From: Geotoga petraea
GTDB taxonomy: Bacteria > Thermotogota > Thermotogae > Petrotogales > Petrotogaceae
Assembly (NCBI RefSeq): GCF_900102615.1
Contig: NZ_FMYV01000001.1
Span: 310,913-374,912, forward strand
Reading direction: 5' to 3'
DNA: 64,000 nucleotides
Every line of letters begins with the position of its first letter. Position 1 is the first letter of the stretch. The notes below the pieces were generated by a model, which was not told where the DNA came from, ran no database searches, and saw only the letters and a program-made list of their open reading frames with translations. A program made the position numbers and the translations under genes. Positions 7,863 to 17,125 of the stretch are shown here, in pieces.

Positions 7863-10238
7863 ATGGTTGAAAAAAATGATTATATAGAAAAATTTATAGA
7901 TGAATCGAACAAAAAAAACATTCCCGAACAATTGCCAGCAATAGCAACAAGGTCAAAAATGATAATATATCCTAATTCAGTGATACCTATGTTTGTTGGT
8001 AGGGAAAAATCTTTAAAAGCATTGGAAGTAGCTTTAGAAAAACATGATAACTATATTTTTTTAGTTTCACAAAAGAAACTTGAAGATGAAAAACCAAAGG
8101 TATCTGATCTTTACAGAGTTGGAACAATTGCAAAGATAGTACAAGTTTCTAAACTTCCAAATGGGGATTTAAAAGTTGTTGTTGAAGGAGTAAAAAGAGG
8201 AAAGATAAAAAAAACAGTGCAAGATAAAAAATATTTTATGTTCAATGTAATTCAAATAGATTTAGAAATAAAAAGTACTAAAAAGTTAGAGGCTTTGGCT
8301 AGGAAGATAAAAGATCTCTTACAAAATTATATGGAACTAACTAAAAAGTTTCCCCAAGAAGCTATAATGGCTATAGAAGAAACTTCTGATCCAGAAATTA
8401 TAAGTGATCTTGTTGCTTCAATTATGCCTTTAGAATTAAAAGAAAAACAAAACTTATTAGAAATAACCGTTACAGAAAAAAGATTGAAAACCGAATTAGA
8501 AATATTAACAAGAGAAATAGAACTTTTAGAAATAGAGGAAAATTTAGAAACTACAGTAAAAGAAAAAATACAAAAAAATCAAAGAGAATATTATTTAAGA
8601 GAAAAGATGAACGTTATTAAAGAGGAATTATCAGATGAAGATGATGAAGATATAAAAGAAATAAAAGAAAAAATTAAAACGGGAGACTATCCAAAAGAAG
8701 TTAAAGAAAAAGTAGAAAATGAAATAGAGAGGCTTAATAAAATGTCTCCGTATTCTCCTGAAGCCAATGTAATAAGAACCTATTTAGATTGGTTGATAGA
8801 AATACCCTGGAATAAAAAAACAGAAGATAACATAAATATAAAAAAAGCTGAAGAAATTTTAGAGAAAAATCATTATGGATTAGAAGAGCCAAAAGAAAGA
8901 ATTATGGAATTTTTATCAGTCAGAAAACTTGCAAAAAATTCAAAGGCCCCTATTTTATGTTTTGTAGGAGCTCCTGGTGTTGGCAAAACAACCCTTGGAA
9001 AATCAATTGCAGAAGCTACTGGGCGAAAGTTTGGCCGATTGTCTCTTGGGGGTGTAAGAGATGAATCAGAGATAAGAGGGCATAGAAGAACTTATGTAGG
9101 GGCTATGCCAGGTAGAATAGTTCAAAAAATAAGGAAGCTACAATCCATGAACCCCGTTATTGTTTTAGATGAGATAGACAAATTAGGAGTCTCTTTTCAA
9201 GGGGACCCAGGTGCGGCTTTGTTAGAGGTATTAGATCCTGAACAAAATGTTGATTTTGTAGATCACTACCTTGAATTACCTATAGATCTATCTGAAACGA
9301 TATTTGTTACAACAGCAAATGTAATGCATACTATTCCACCAGCTTTAAAAGACAGAATGGAAATAATATACATATCTGGTTATACTGATATAGAAAAGTA
9401 TAAAATAGCACAAAACTATATAATTCCAAAGTTACTGAAAGAACATGGACTTTCCGAAAAGACTTTTAATATTTCTTATAAAGCAGTAAAAGATTTGATA
9501 TCAAAATATACAAGAGAAGCTGGAGTTAGAGAGCTTGAAAAGAAAATAGCAAAAATAATGAGAAAATCCGCATTAAAATATTCAGAGAATGAAAAGAGAG
9601 TTAAAGTCGGGGCTAACAATCTTCACAATTTTCTTGGAGCACCTCCTTATTTCGATTCGGAAAAAAATGAAAAACCTGAAGTAGGTTCTGTGACAGGCTT
9701 AGCTTGGACTGCTTATGGTGGTACAATATTACATGTGGAAGTTCTTTCTTTATCTGGGAAAGGAAGGCTTATAACAACTGGACAATTAGGAGATGTAATG
9801 AAAGAATCTGCAAAAATAGCCCTATCTCTTTCAAGAAAATTAGTTGAATCAAAACACACAGAAAAGGGAACCTTATTTGAAAAAAAAGATTTTCATATTC
9901 ATTTACCAGAAGGGGCAGTACCAAAAGATGGCCCATCAGCAGGGGTCACTTTAACGACAGCCTTGATTTCTGTAGTTTTGAATAAAGAGATAAGAAATGA
10001 TATAGCTATGACAGGTGAAACAACATTAAGAGGCAAGGTTCTGCCAGTGGGAGGAATAAAAGAAAAAGTATTATCAGCTTACAGATCAGGTATTAAAGAA
10101 GTTATTCTTCCTAAAGCAAATGAAAAAGATGTTGAAAAAATACCTGAAGAAATTAGAAAAAATATTAAATTCGATTTTGTGAGTCAAATAGAAGAAGTGT
10201 TAAAAATAGCTTTGATAGGTAGTGATTTTAATGATTAA
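7863..10238 (+). CDS. lon: ATP-dependent protease Lon
   Basis: A LonA protease of about 791 residues that degrades damaged and regulatory proteins in the cytoplasm. Order of domains: N-terminal substrate-binding LAN domain with a coiled coil (to about residue 290), AAA+ domain with Walker A GAPGVGKTTLGKS near residue 370 and Walker B VIVLDEIDKLG, then the protease domain with PKDGPSAGVTL holding the catalytic Ser and GGIKEKVLSA holding the catalytic Lys. The ATG at 7863 is preceded by GGAGG at 7853-7857; an in-frame ATG at 7851 overlaps that site and is less likely. The end overlaps engB by 8 bases. Confidence 0.97.
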   Translation: MVEKNDYIEKFIDESNKKNIPEQLPAIATRSKMIIYPNSVIPMFVGREKSLKALEVALEKHDNYIFLVSQKKLEDEKPKVSDLYRVGTIAKIVQVSKLPNGDLKVVVEGVKRGKIKKTVQDKKYFMFNVIQIDLEIKSTKKLEALARKIKDLLQNYMELTKKFPQEAIMAIEETSDPEIISDLVASIMPLELKEKQNLLEITVTEKRLKTELEILTREIELLEIEENLETTVKEKIQKNQREYYLREKMNVIKEELSDEDDEDIKEIKEKIKTGDYPKEVKEKVENEIERLNKMSPYSPEANVIRTYLDWLIEIPWNKKTEDNINIKKAEEILEKNHYGLEEPKERIMEFLSVRKLAKNSKAPILCFVGAPGVGKTTLGKSIAEATGRKFGRLSLGGVRDESEIRGHRRTYVGAMPGRIVQKIRKLQSMNPVIVLDEIDKLGVSFQGDPGAALLEVLDPEQNVDFVDHYLELPIDLSETIFVTTANVMHTIPPALKDRMEIIYISGYTDIEKYKIAQNYIIPKLLKEHGLSEKTFNISYKAVKDLISKYTREAGVRELEKKIAKIMRKSALKYSENEKRVKVGANNLHNFLGAPPYFDSEKNEKPEVGSVTGLAWTAYGGTILHVEVLSLSGKGRLITTGQLGDVMKESAKIALSLSRKLVESKHTEKGTLFEKKDFHIHLPEGAVPKDGPSAGVTLTTALISVVLNKEIRNDIAMTGETTLRGKVLPVGGIKEKVLSAYRSGIKEVILPKANEKDVEKIPEEIRKNIKFDFVSQIEEVLKIALIGSDFND

Positions 10239-10809
10239 GAAAGCAGAACTTTATAAAACAGTTTATAGAATAGACCAATTACCACCAGAAGACAAACCAG
10301 AAGTGGCGTTTGCAGGAAGATCAAATGTAGGTAAATCAAGTCTTTTAAATTCTTTAATGAAAATAAAGATAGCAAAAACAAGTTCAAAACCAGGTAAAAC
10401 TCGTTCTATAAACTATTATTTAGTCAATGATAATTATTATTTTGTTGACCTACCTGGATATGGATTTGCTTCTGTAGCTAAGACAGAAAGAGAAAAGTGG
10501 AATGAACTCATGAACAATTATTTTATTAACAGAATGAACCTAAAAATGGTTTATGTTTTGATAGATCATAGGCATAAGCCACAAAAAAATGATCATATGA
10601 TGATTCAATGGCTAAAAAGCCTCAACATGCCTTTTATGATAGTTTTAACAAAATCAGATAAATTAAATCAAAGTGAAAAAATAAAAAAATTGAATGAAAT
10701 AAAAAATGAATTATCAGTTTATGGAGAATACATCTATTTTCAAACATCTGCTAATAAAAATAAAGGAATAGAAGAATTAACTAATTCTATACTAGCATTC
10801 TTGAAATAA
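10231..10809 (+). CDS. engB: Ribosome biogenesis GTP-binding protein EngB/YsxC
   Basis: A 192-residue TrmE-Era-EngA-like GTPase needed for large ribosomal subunit assembly. Motifs: G1 GRSNVGKSSLLNSL, G2 in KPGKTRSINYY, G3 DLPGYGFA, G4 TKSDK and a G5-like TSANK. The ATG at 10231 is preferred; an in-frame GTG at 10222 has no spaced ribosome binding site. Overlap with lon is a common arrangement (lon-ysxC in Firmicutes), so the pairing is conserved between phyla. A terminator follows. Confidence 0.96.
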   Translation: MIKKAELYKTVYRIDQLPPEDKPEVAFAGRSNVGKSSLLNSLMKIKIAKTSSKPGKTRSINYYLVNDNYYFVDLPGYGFASVAKTEREKWNELMNNYFINRMNLKMVYVLIDHRHKPQKNDHMMIQWLKSLNMPFMIVLTKSDKLNQSEKIKKLNEIKNELSVYGEYIYFQTSANKNKGIEELTNSILAFLK

Positions 10810-10835
10810 ACCGGCTTAATGTCGGTTTTTTCTTT
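10808..10835 (+). terminator. Rho-independent terminator after engB
   Basis: AAACCGGC (10808-10815) pairs with GTCGGTTT (10821-10828) with one G-T pair and a 5-base loop, followed by T-rich sequence. It closes the nnr-to-engB operon. Confidence 0.88.
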
Positions 10836-10851
10836 ATAGTTGGATTTGTGA

Positions 10852-10857
10852 TATAAT
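10852..10857 (+). promoter_or_regulatory. Probable -10 element for the PEPCK-like gene
   Basis: A perfect TATAAT lies between the engB terminator and the next start, 45 bases upstream of the ATG. No convincing -35 hexamer is present at the usual spacing. Confidence 0.5.
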
Positions 10858-10902
10858 GTTTAATGGAAGAAGTTTTATATATTTTACATTGGAGGGAAAA
10901 GT

Positions 10903-12675
10903 ATGAGAAGTGTAATGATTGACGGAAGTATATCTTATAATTCTAATTCTCAAATTCTTAATTCTGAGTACTTTAAAGAAATAATATGTGAATTGATTCT
11001 CGATAGCGAAGAAAAAAGAACTTCTTTACTTCCTTTTTTTGAAAAATTCAAGAAATCAAATGATGTAGTTGATGTTAGAAAGAAGTACGACATTGATGCA
11101 TTGATTCAATTGATGATAGCTTTATCAGTTAATAGTGTAGAACATGTTGATGCATCTCCATATTATGGGTTTCCTAAAATGAGCAATAGAAAAGAAACTT
11201 TAATAATTTTTATTGAAAGTATTTTTAATATTTGGAGAAATAAACATAGATTCATGATAAAAAATGATACGTTTACACAGACCTCTTATAATAGAATTAA
11301 TAAACAAATGATGCTTGTAAAAAATAATTCCGATTTGAAAAGTTTAGTCTTAAGCCTTTATAGACAAATTTTAGTTAATATTTCAGATACAAAATTAAAA
11401 GTTTTAAGACAATTACCATCTGGGGCTCAGGTGGGTTTTCTTATAGATCATCCTAATATTAAAGATGAAGCAAAATTAAATTGTGAATGGATATACGATA
11501 CTAAATTTGTTTGGAGTACTGTATTTGAACCTCCTGTAATCTTTTATACAAGATCAAATAAAAGAAGAGGGTTATTCAAAGTAAAAGACAAACCAATATT
11601 AAATAATATAAAAGTTGAAAATCCTGAAGACTGGTTGATGTTTCCCATACACGTTAATTCAAAATTAATATATATTCTTGTATATAAGGAATATTTATCT
11701 TTAGCAGCAGGATTAGGTAATCTTTTTGAGTTTGCAAGCTTTAATATAGTTGAAAACACAAAACCAGATGGAATTTATTTTTTTGGAGTTTCAAAAGAAA
11801 ATTTTGAATCAGAAGAAGATTATAATGGAATTATATATAAAGAAAAAGATGGCACATATGTTGGAATGGTTGGCGATGATCCTTCTATAGACTATTTTGG
11901 CTATATGAAGAAGATGATTCTTACAATCCATAATTTGACAGTTATTGATGAGTCAAGATTACCAATTCACGGAGCATTAGCTCAAATTAAATTAATGGAT
12001 GGTAGATCTGCAAATGTTATGATTATGGGAGATTCTGGCGCAGGTAAATCAGAAACATTAGATGCTTTGAACAGATTAAAAAAGCAAGTTTCAGAAGTAA
12101 ATATATTAATAGATGATATGGGATCTCTTGACATATTAGCAGACGGTACAGTTGTTGCATATGGTACAGAAACCGGAGCTTTTGTAAGACTGGATGACTT
12201 ACAACCAGGATACGCTTACTCTGCTATGGATAGAAGCATATTCATGAATCCGAATGAAGTTAATGCAAGAGTAATTGTTCCTTATTCAAATTATGACGAA
12301 ATAATAAAACCAACGAAAGTAGACTACTTTTTGTATGCAAATAATTATGTTGAAATCAAAGAAAACGAAAAGCCTTTACATTTTTTTGATAATGCAGAAG
12401 AAGCTTATGAGATATTTTCTAAAGGGGCAAGAATGGCAAAAGGAACAACAGCCGAAAAAGGACTAACATATAGTTATTTTGCGAATCCTTTTGGGGCAAT
12501 TCAAAGAAAAGAAAAACATGAAAAAATTGCAAAACATTATATGAGCCAAATGATTAAAAATGGAGTTAAAGTAGGAGAATTAAGAACTCAACTTGGAATA
12601 AATGGCTTTGAAGAAGAAGGGCCTATTATAGCGGCTAAAAATTTATTATCGTTATTGACTGAAGAATTAGAATGA
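10903..12675 (+). CDS. PEPCK/HPr-kinase-superfamily P-loop protein of unknown substrate
   Basis: A 590-residue protein with an unassigned N-terminal half and a C-terminal half built like the catalytic core of phosphoenolpyruvate carboxykinase. Visible core elements are the kinase-1a loop MGDSGAGKSETLDAL (about residues 380-395), an ILIDDMGS kinase-2-like segment, GTETGAFVRLDDLQPGYAYS, and a C-terminal part (GLTYSYFANPFG, then GVKVGELRTQLG) that resembles the PEPCK C-terminus. It differs from classic ATP-PEPCK (about 530 residues) and PPi-PEPCK (about 1100 residues). It may be a divergent PEPCK or a kinase on a small molecule or protein. GGAGGG precedes the ATG. A sirtuin gene follows after 9 bases. 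Confidence 0.7.
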   Translation: MRSVMIDGSISYNSNSQILNSEYFKEIICELILDSEEKRTSLLPFFEKFKKSNDVVDVRKKYDIDALIQLMIALSVNSVEHVDASPYYGFPKMSNRKETLIIFIESIFNIWRNKHRFMIKNDTFTQTSYNRINKQMMLVKNNSDLKSLVLSLYRQILVNISDTKLKVLRQLPSGAQVGFLIDHPNIKDEAKLNCEWIYDTKFVWSTVFEPPVIFYTRSNKRRGLFKVKDKPILNNIKVENPEDWLMFPIHVNSKLIYILVYKEYLSLAAGLGNLFEFASFNIVENTKPDGIYFFGVSKENFESEEDYNGIIYKEKDGTYVGMVGDDPSIDYFGYMKKMILTIHNLTVIDESRLPIHGALAQIKLMDGRSANVMIMGDSGAGKSETLDALNRLKKQVSEVNILIDDMGSLDILADGTVVAYGTETGAFVRLDDLQPGYAYSAMDRSIFMNPNEVNARVIVPYSNYDEIIKPTKVDYFLYANNYVEIKENEKPLHFFDNAEEAYEIFSKGARMAKGTTAEKGLTYSYFANPFGAIQRKEKHEKIAKHYMSQMIKNGVKVGELRTQLGINGFEEEGPIIAAKNLLSLLTEELE

Positions 12676-12684
12676 GGATTTAAA

Positions 12685-13422
12685 TTGAATAAATATGAAA
12701 AATTAAAAGAATTTATAAATAAATCAGAGAAAATCGTAATTTTGTCAGGTGCTGGTATATCTACTAATACAGGCATACCGGATTTTAGAGGTAAAAATGG
12801 GATTTATACAAATGCAGAAATTGAAAATCCTGAACTAATATTTGATTATTATTATTTTAAAGATAATCCTGAATTATTTTATAGATTTCATAAAAAATTT
12901 TTAGAATATGTTGAAAAAGCTGAACCCACATTTGCTTACAGAAAGATTTATGAACTTGAAAAGCAAAATAAATTGTTAGGAATTATAACTCAGAATATAG
13001 ATTCTCTACATAAAATAGCTGGAAATAAAAAAGTATACGAAATTCATGGCGGTTTATACGATAATCATTGTTTAAATTGTGGAAGAAATTATAGTTATGA
13101 TCAAGTAAAGAAGAAAATGGATAAAAGTATTGTTGCAAGATGTGATATATGTAATTCAATAATAAAACCAGACATAGTTTTCTTTGGAGAAGCTGTCAAA
13201 CATTTGGATGAATCAGTAGAAATTATGCAGAAATCCGATCTACTATTAATATTAGGTTCTTCCCTTATGGTTACTCCAGCTGCTTATTTACCAATGTATT
13301 CAGATGCAGATATAGTGATTATTAACAAAGGCGAGTTTTCTAAGTCGTATTTAAAAGAAGAGAATATTAAATTGATCTTCAACGAAGATATAGACGAAGT
13401 TTTCAAAGAGATTTATAAATAA
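12685..13422 (+). CDS. cobB: Sir2-family NAD-dependent protein deacylase
   Basis: A sirtuin of 245 residues that removes acyl groups from lysines using NAD+. Hallmarks: GAGISTNTGIPDFRG (NAD binding), TQNIDSLHKIAG, EIHGG with the catalytic histidine, four zinc cysteines (CLNCG and CDIC), KPDIVFFGEAV and GSSLMVTPA. The start is TTG at 12685, 6 bases after GAGGA. It forms a two-gene unit with the PEPCK-like gene, and a metabolic enzyme under acetylation control would fit, but that link is an inference from adjacency only. Confidence 0.95.
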   Translation: MNKYEKLKEFINKSEKIVILSGAGISTNTGIPDFRGKNGIYTNAEIENPELIFDYYYFKDNPELFYRFHKKFLEYVEKAEPTFAYRKIYELEKQNKLLGIITQNIDSLHKIAGNKKVYEIHGGLYDNHCLNCGRNYSYDQVKKKMDKSIVARCDICNSIIKPDIVFFGEAVKHLDESVEIMQKSDLLLILGSSLMVTPAAYLPMYSDADIVIINKGEFSKSYLKEENIKLIFNEDIDEVFKEIYK

Positions 13423-13454
13423 AAAATGCCAAAACTAAAAGTTTGGCATTTTTT
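13421..13454. terminator. Bidirectional terminator between cobB and tig
   Basis: A 13-bp arm AAAAAATGCCAAA (13421-13433) pairs with TTTGGCATTTTTT (13442-13454). A and T runs on either side let it work on both strands for these convergent genes. Confidence 0.92.
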
Positions 13455-13464
13455 ATTTATAGAG

Positions 13465-14757
13465 TTATTCTTCTTCGTTAATACCATTATTGTCATTTTT
13501 TTCAAATTTTTCAGCATCAACTTCTTCAATTTTTACCTTATCTTTGATCACATCTACAACTTTATTTTTTAATGTGTCCCATACTACATCGTTTAATAAT
13601 TTTTGGTTTGAATAAATAGCTTCTCTTGTCCTTTCGTATGGCATTTGCCACATTTGAGAAATATTTTTTATCGCGTTTGTTATTTCTTCATCTGAAACTT
13701 CTATGTTGTTTTCTTTTGCAAGTTCATCAACTACAACCAATTCTTTGATCCATCTTAAAGAAGAGTCTTTTACATTCTCTTTTAATTTTTCCACATCATT
13801 GTCATTTTTTTGTAATTCTTCTTCGTATTTTTCCTCTTTTTTTAATTGGGCAATATAATTTTCACAATATTCTTCTATTGTTTGGCCTGATATTTCAATT
13901 TCTGTATGGTCAGGCAATTCACCGATAATGTAATTTCTTATAAAATCCTGATTCCAAGATTCATATTGTTCTTTTCCTTCAGATCTGAATTTATTTTTTA
14001 AATCTTCTAATGATTGCACATCTGAATCTAACTCTTTAACAAATTCTTCTGTCAATTCAGGCATTTTCCTTAAATAAATATCTTCCAAGTTAACTTTATA
14101 GAAATATTTTTTATCTTCAAACTCTTTTTCATATTCTATTACATCGCCTTTTGACTTTCCAACAACCTCTGTAACTATAGGTCTATTGTCATCTTCTCTT
14201 AAAGTATATTCATTTTCTTTATCTTCTTGAAGAACTTTACCATCTTGATTTTTAACAGTATATGTTACTCTTACAAAATCTCCATATTCCGCATTGCCTT
14301 CTTTAGGTTCTAAAATTGCGTTTTGTTCTAAAAGTTCATTGATTTTATCTTCAACAAATTTTTCGATTATTGATTCTGATTTTGGTATTTCTACTTTTAT
14401 ATTTTCAAAATCTGTACTTTTTACTTTAGGGTATGTATGAACAGTGATTTCAACTTCAAAAATTCCTCCGTCGTTTGCTGTTGAATCAACTTTTGGTGGG
14501 AATAAAGTTTTTTCATTGTTTTGAATTTCTTGAATGGCATCTTCTAAAAGAATGTCGTTAACCCAATTATCATAATTTTCACCCAATTTCATTTTTATTA
14601 TACCTACAGGGGCTTTACCCTTTCTAAAACCTGGAAATTTGTAATTTTTATTAACTTCTTTTACAACGTCATTTTCTGCTTTTTTGTACTCATTTTCTTC
14701 AAACTTTACTAAAAACTTTTTTAAATTTTTATCTTCCGATATTAACTGCTTATCCAT
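13465..14757 (-). CDS. tig: Trigger factor
   Basis: A ribosome-associated chaperone of 430 residues that binds nascent chains at the tunnel exit. The N-terminal ribosome-docking signature GFRKGKAP is near residue 46. A peptidyl-prolyl isomerase-type middle domain follows (EYGDFVRVTYTVKNQDGKVL) but looks short and divergent, so isomerase activity is uncertain. The C-terminal part is the long helical substrate cradle, rich in charged residues. The start is the ATG at 14755-14757, which has GGAGG at good spacing; the longer frame to 14790 would include that ribosome binding site. Transcribed alone, ending in the shared terminator. Confidence 0.95.
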   Translation of the reverse strand: MDKQLISEDKNLKKFLVKFEENEYKKAENDVVKEVNKNYKFPGFRKGKAPVGIIKMKLGENYDNWVNDILLEDAIQEIQNNEKTLFPPKVDSTANDGGIFEVEITVHTYPKVKSTDFENIKVEIPKSESIIEKFVEDKINELLEQNAILEPKEGNAEYGDFVRVTYTVKNQDGKVLQEDKENEYTLREDDNRPIVTEVVGKSKGDVIEYEKEFEDKKYFYKVNLEDIYLRKMPELTEEFVKELDSDVQSLEDLKNKFRSEGKEQYESWNQDFIRNYIIGELPDHTEIEISGQTIEEYCENYIAQLKKEEKYEEELQKNDNDVEKLKENVKDSSLRWIKELVVVDELAKENNIEVSDEEITNAIKNISQMWQMPYERTREAIYSNQKLLNDVVWDTLKNKVVDVIKDKVKIEEVDAEKFEKNDNNGINEEE

Positions 14758-15072
14758 TTCGATACCTCCATAAACTTTTTTAATCAACATGCTTTAAATA
14801 TTATACATTTTTAATACTTTTATTTTGTTAAAATAAAGTCAAATTTAATTTATAAGGTAAAAAATAGGTGTCAACAGTACAAAAAAATTTCTAAGTATGA
14901 TTTTTTATATGCCTATCAAATATGGTATGATTTATATATAAAGAGTTTTTACTTTAATTTTAATTAATTATAATGTTTAGTTATAATTAAAAATGGTAAA
15001 ATATTAAGTGATAATAAAATTTATCCTACTTTATGATTAACGTTTAATATAATTTTGAGGTGAGTCAATTTA
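14758..15072. promoter_or_regulatory. Divergent intergenic region between tig and the TagA-type gene
   Basis: This A/T-rich spacer of about 315 bases holds no credible gene. On the + strand an extended -10 (TGGTATGAT, 14923-14931) is the best candidate for the glycosyltransferase gene. On the - strand ATTATA at 14800-14805 reads as TATAAT upstream of tig, with only weak -35 candidates. Short A/T inverted repeats around 14968-14990 may be chance. Confidence 0.4.
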
Positions 15073-15789
15073 ATGATTACAGAAAATTTTATAGAGGGAG
15101 CAAATGTTCTTTATGGTGAAAAAAATGAGATTTTAAATTCAATTTATAAACGTTTTGAAAATAATCAAAAAACTTGGATAATTACTTTGAATACTTTAAT
15201 GTATATGGAATATTTTAAAAACGATGTTTATAAGAATTCATTTCATAAAGCTGATATTTTAATCCCTGATGGAATAGGTATAGTTAAATATATGAATAAA
15301 AAAGGTTTGAAAACAGAAAGATGTCCAGGTATTGAAACTATGAAATATTTTTGTGAAATTTCCGGAAAGAACGACAAAGGTATTTTTCTTTTAGGAAGTA
15401 GAGACGAAGTATTAAAAAAGGCAAGTATAAATATAGAAAAAGAATTTGTTACAAAAATTAATGGTTATCAAAATGGTTACTTTTCTAAAGAAAGAGATAG
15501 TGAAATAGTAGATATAATAAATTTTTCAAATGCTGATTTTCTCTTCGTTGGCATGGGAATACCAAGACAAGAAGAATTTATTTTGAACAATTATGAAAAA
15601 CTTAAACCAAAAATCATAATGGGGGTAGGAGGAAGTATTGACGTTTTTGCTGGAGAAGTTAAACGAGCGCCTATACTATACCAAAAACTTGGTATAGAAT
15701 GGTTCTATAGAATGCTAAAAGAGCCAAAGAGATTTAACAAATTTCCAGAGTTAATCAAATTTTATTTAAAGTATTATTTAAAGAGATAA
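15073..15789 (+). CDS. WecG/TagA/CpsF-family glycosyltransferase
   Basis: A 238-residue GT26-family enzyme. Members add N-acetylmannosamine(uronate) or similar sugars to lipid-linked carriers in wall or capsule polymer synthesis. Family features visible: TLNTLMYMEYFKND, the acidic ADILIPDGIGIV, RCPGIETM, LLGSRDEV, and the C-terminal VGMGIPRQEEFI followed by GVGGSIDVFAGEVKRAP. The ribosome binding site is GAGGTGA. It is 15 bases from the next gene. There is no other surface-sugar gene in the window, so the polymer it serves is unknown. Confidence 0.9.
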   Translation: MITENFIEGANVLYGEKNEILNSIYKRFENNQKTWIITLNTLMYMEYFKNDVYKNSFHKADILIPDGIGIVKYMNKKGLKTERCPGIETMKYFCEISGKNDKGIFLLGSRDEVLKKASINIEKEFVTKINGYQNGYFSKERDSEIVDIINFSNADFLFVGMGIPRQEEFILNNYEKLKPKIIMGVGGSIDVFAGEVKRAPILYQKLGIEWFYRMLKEPKRFNKFPELIKFYLKYYLKR

Positions 15790-15804
15790 ATCGGAGGTGT
15801 TAAG

Positions 15805-17097
15805 GTGATTTTAAAAAATTGTACACTATTAACTGGGGCTATTGGTGAAGTGATAGAGAATGGTGCCGTATATGTTCAAGATGGTAAGGTTATAGATGTT
15901 GGTTCTGCAGAAAAAATTCTAGAGAAATACGGTGTTGAAGAAAAAAATATTAGGGATTTAAATAAAAAAATATTATTACCTGGGTTAACAAATCCATATA
16001 CAAGCTACTATATTAACGAATTAAATTTAAATAGCAAATTGAGAGATTCAAATTTACCTCCATATGAAAAATTTTCTAAAATAGTTAATTTTGCACTAAA
16101 TAAATCAGATGAAACTGAATTGTTCAAAGACATAATGACATTGGGAAGTTTCAAATCTTTGATAAATGGTGTAACTTCTTCAATTGTATCATTACCATAC
16201 AGTAAGAATATAACCTATGTTAAAGAAATTGCAGAACAAATAGGAGTAAGGGTAAAACCATCACCAATTTTACTAACAGAAAATGGAATTGCAAGGAATA
16301 TAAGAGACGATATCTTGGAGAACAGAGATATAAAATCTTTAACAATTTTGGGCGTTTGGGGGTTAGAAAAAGAAGATTATGACTTCCTTGAGAAATTTTT
16401 GAATGATGACAGAAGGTTGAGAATTGCCATCGTTGATTTTCAACAAGAAGAAAGATACGCTATGCTCAAACATGGTAAAGAACTAATGAACATTATAAGA
16501 GAAAATAATTTATTATCAAAAAAAGTTGATGTTATCTATGCAGGTAATGTCACTGCTGAAGTCATGGATTATTTTGCTTCTAAAGGAGTAAGGCTTATTA
16601 AAAGTGTAAGAACGGAATTAATGGAAATAAACACATCTCCTAATCTCTTGGATATGTTGGGAAGAGGTATGAAAGTTGCTATTGGTTCAGGCCTTATTGA
16701 TTATTCTTTATTCAATGAAGCCAAAACACTTTTAATAACAGAAAAATTCAACAACAAAGCTAAACACAATATTTTGTATAACGAAGTAGAAAGAACTATA
16801 TTTATGAGCAATTATCAGTTTTCCTCAGAAGAGTTTGATTTGCAATTAGGTCAAATTAGTTCTGGAAAAGAGGCAGATTTTACTATTTTAAGTTCAAGAA
16901 CAGGTGACTATATTTTCAACACTAATACACCTTTTACCGAAATATCTTTTAGAATGGGAAATGAAATAGAAGTTTCTGGAGCAGTTGTAGGTGGAGAAAT
17001 AAGCCTATGGGATAGGGAACCTCAAAAAGCGGACACAAAAGAAATAAGGAGAATACAAAAGAAAATAAATGATTACGTAAGAAATTTGGTTATATAA
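15805..17097 (+). CDS. Amidohydrolase-like protein lacking the usual metal ligands
   Basis: A 430-residue protein with the frame of the amidohydrolase superfamily: a small N-terminal beta domain (ILKNCTLLTGAIGEVIENGAV), the strand leading to PGLTNPYTS, a TIM-barrel-like middle and the C-terminal GKEADFTILS strand that rebuilds the beta domain. In active relatives the first motif is PGLxNxHxH and later blocks carry a His, a His/Glu pair and an Asp. Here PGLTNPYTS has no histidine, and the late block reads AIGSGLIDYSLFNEA without the usual Asp. It is probably a non-catalytic or differently acting homologue. Start GTG 15805 follows GGAGGT. A terminator follows. Confidence 0.75.
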   Translation: MILKNCTLLTGAIGEVIENGAVYVQDGKVIDVGSAEKILEKYGVEEKNIRDLNKKILLPGLTNPYTSYYINELNLNSKLRDSNLPPYEKFSKIVNFALNKSDETELFKDIMTLGSFKSLINGVTSSIVSLPYSKNITYVKEIAEQIGVRVKPSPILLTENGIARNIRDDILENRDIKSLTILGVWGLEKEDYDFLEKFLNDDRRLRIAIVDFQQEERYAMLKHGKELMNIIRENNLLSKKVDVIYAGNVTAEVMDYFASKGVRLIKSVRTELMEINTSPNLLDMLGRGMKVAIGSGLIDYSLFNEAKTLLITEKFNNKAKHNILYNEVERTIFMSNYQFSSEEFDLQLGQISSGKEADFTILSSRTGDYIFNTNTPFTEISFRMGNEIEVSGAVVGGEISLWDREPQKADTKEIRRIQKKINDYVRNLVI

Positions 17098-17125
17098 AAA
17101 AGCGAGCTTAAAGCTCGCTTTTTTA
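17096..17125. terminator. Bidirectional terminator between convergent operons
   Basis: AGCGAGCTT (17101-17109) and AAGCTCGCT (17111-17119) form a near-perfect palindrome flanked by A and T runs. It serves the amidohydrolase-like gene (+) and the membrane-protein operon (-). Confidence 0.9.

Noticed and set aside
13421-13454. Inverted repeat as an insertion sequence end
   Set aside because: It is a bidirectional terminator between convergent genes; no transposase or target duplication is seen.
14960-15000. A/T palindromes around AATTATAA...TTATAATT as an operator
   Set aside because: In sequence this A/T-rich, such words are expected by chance, and nothing supports a function.
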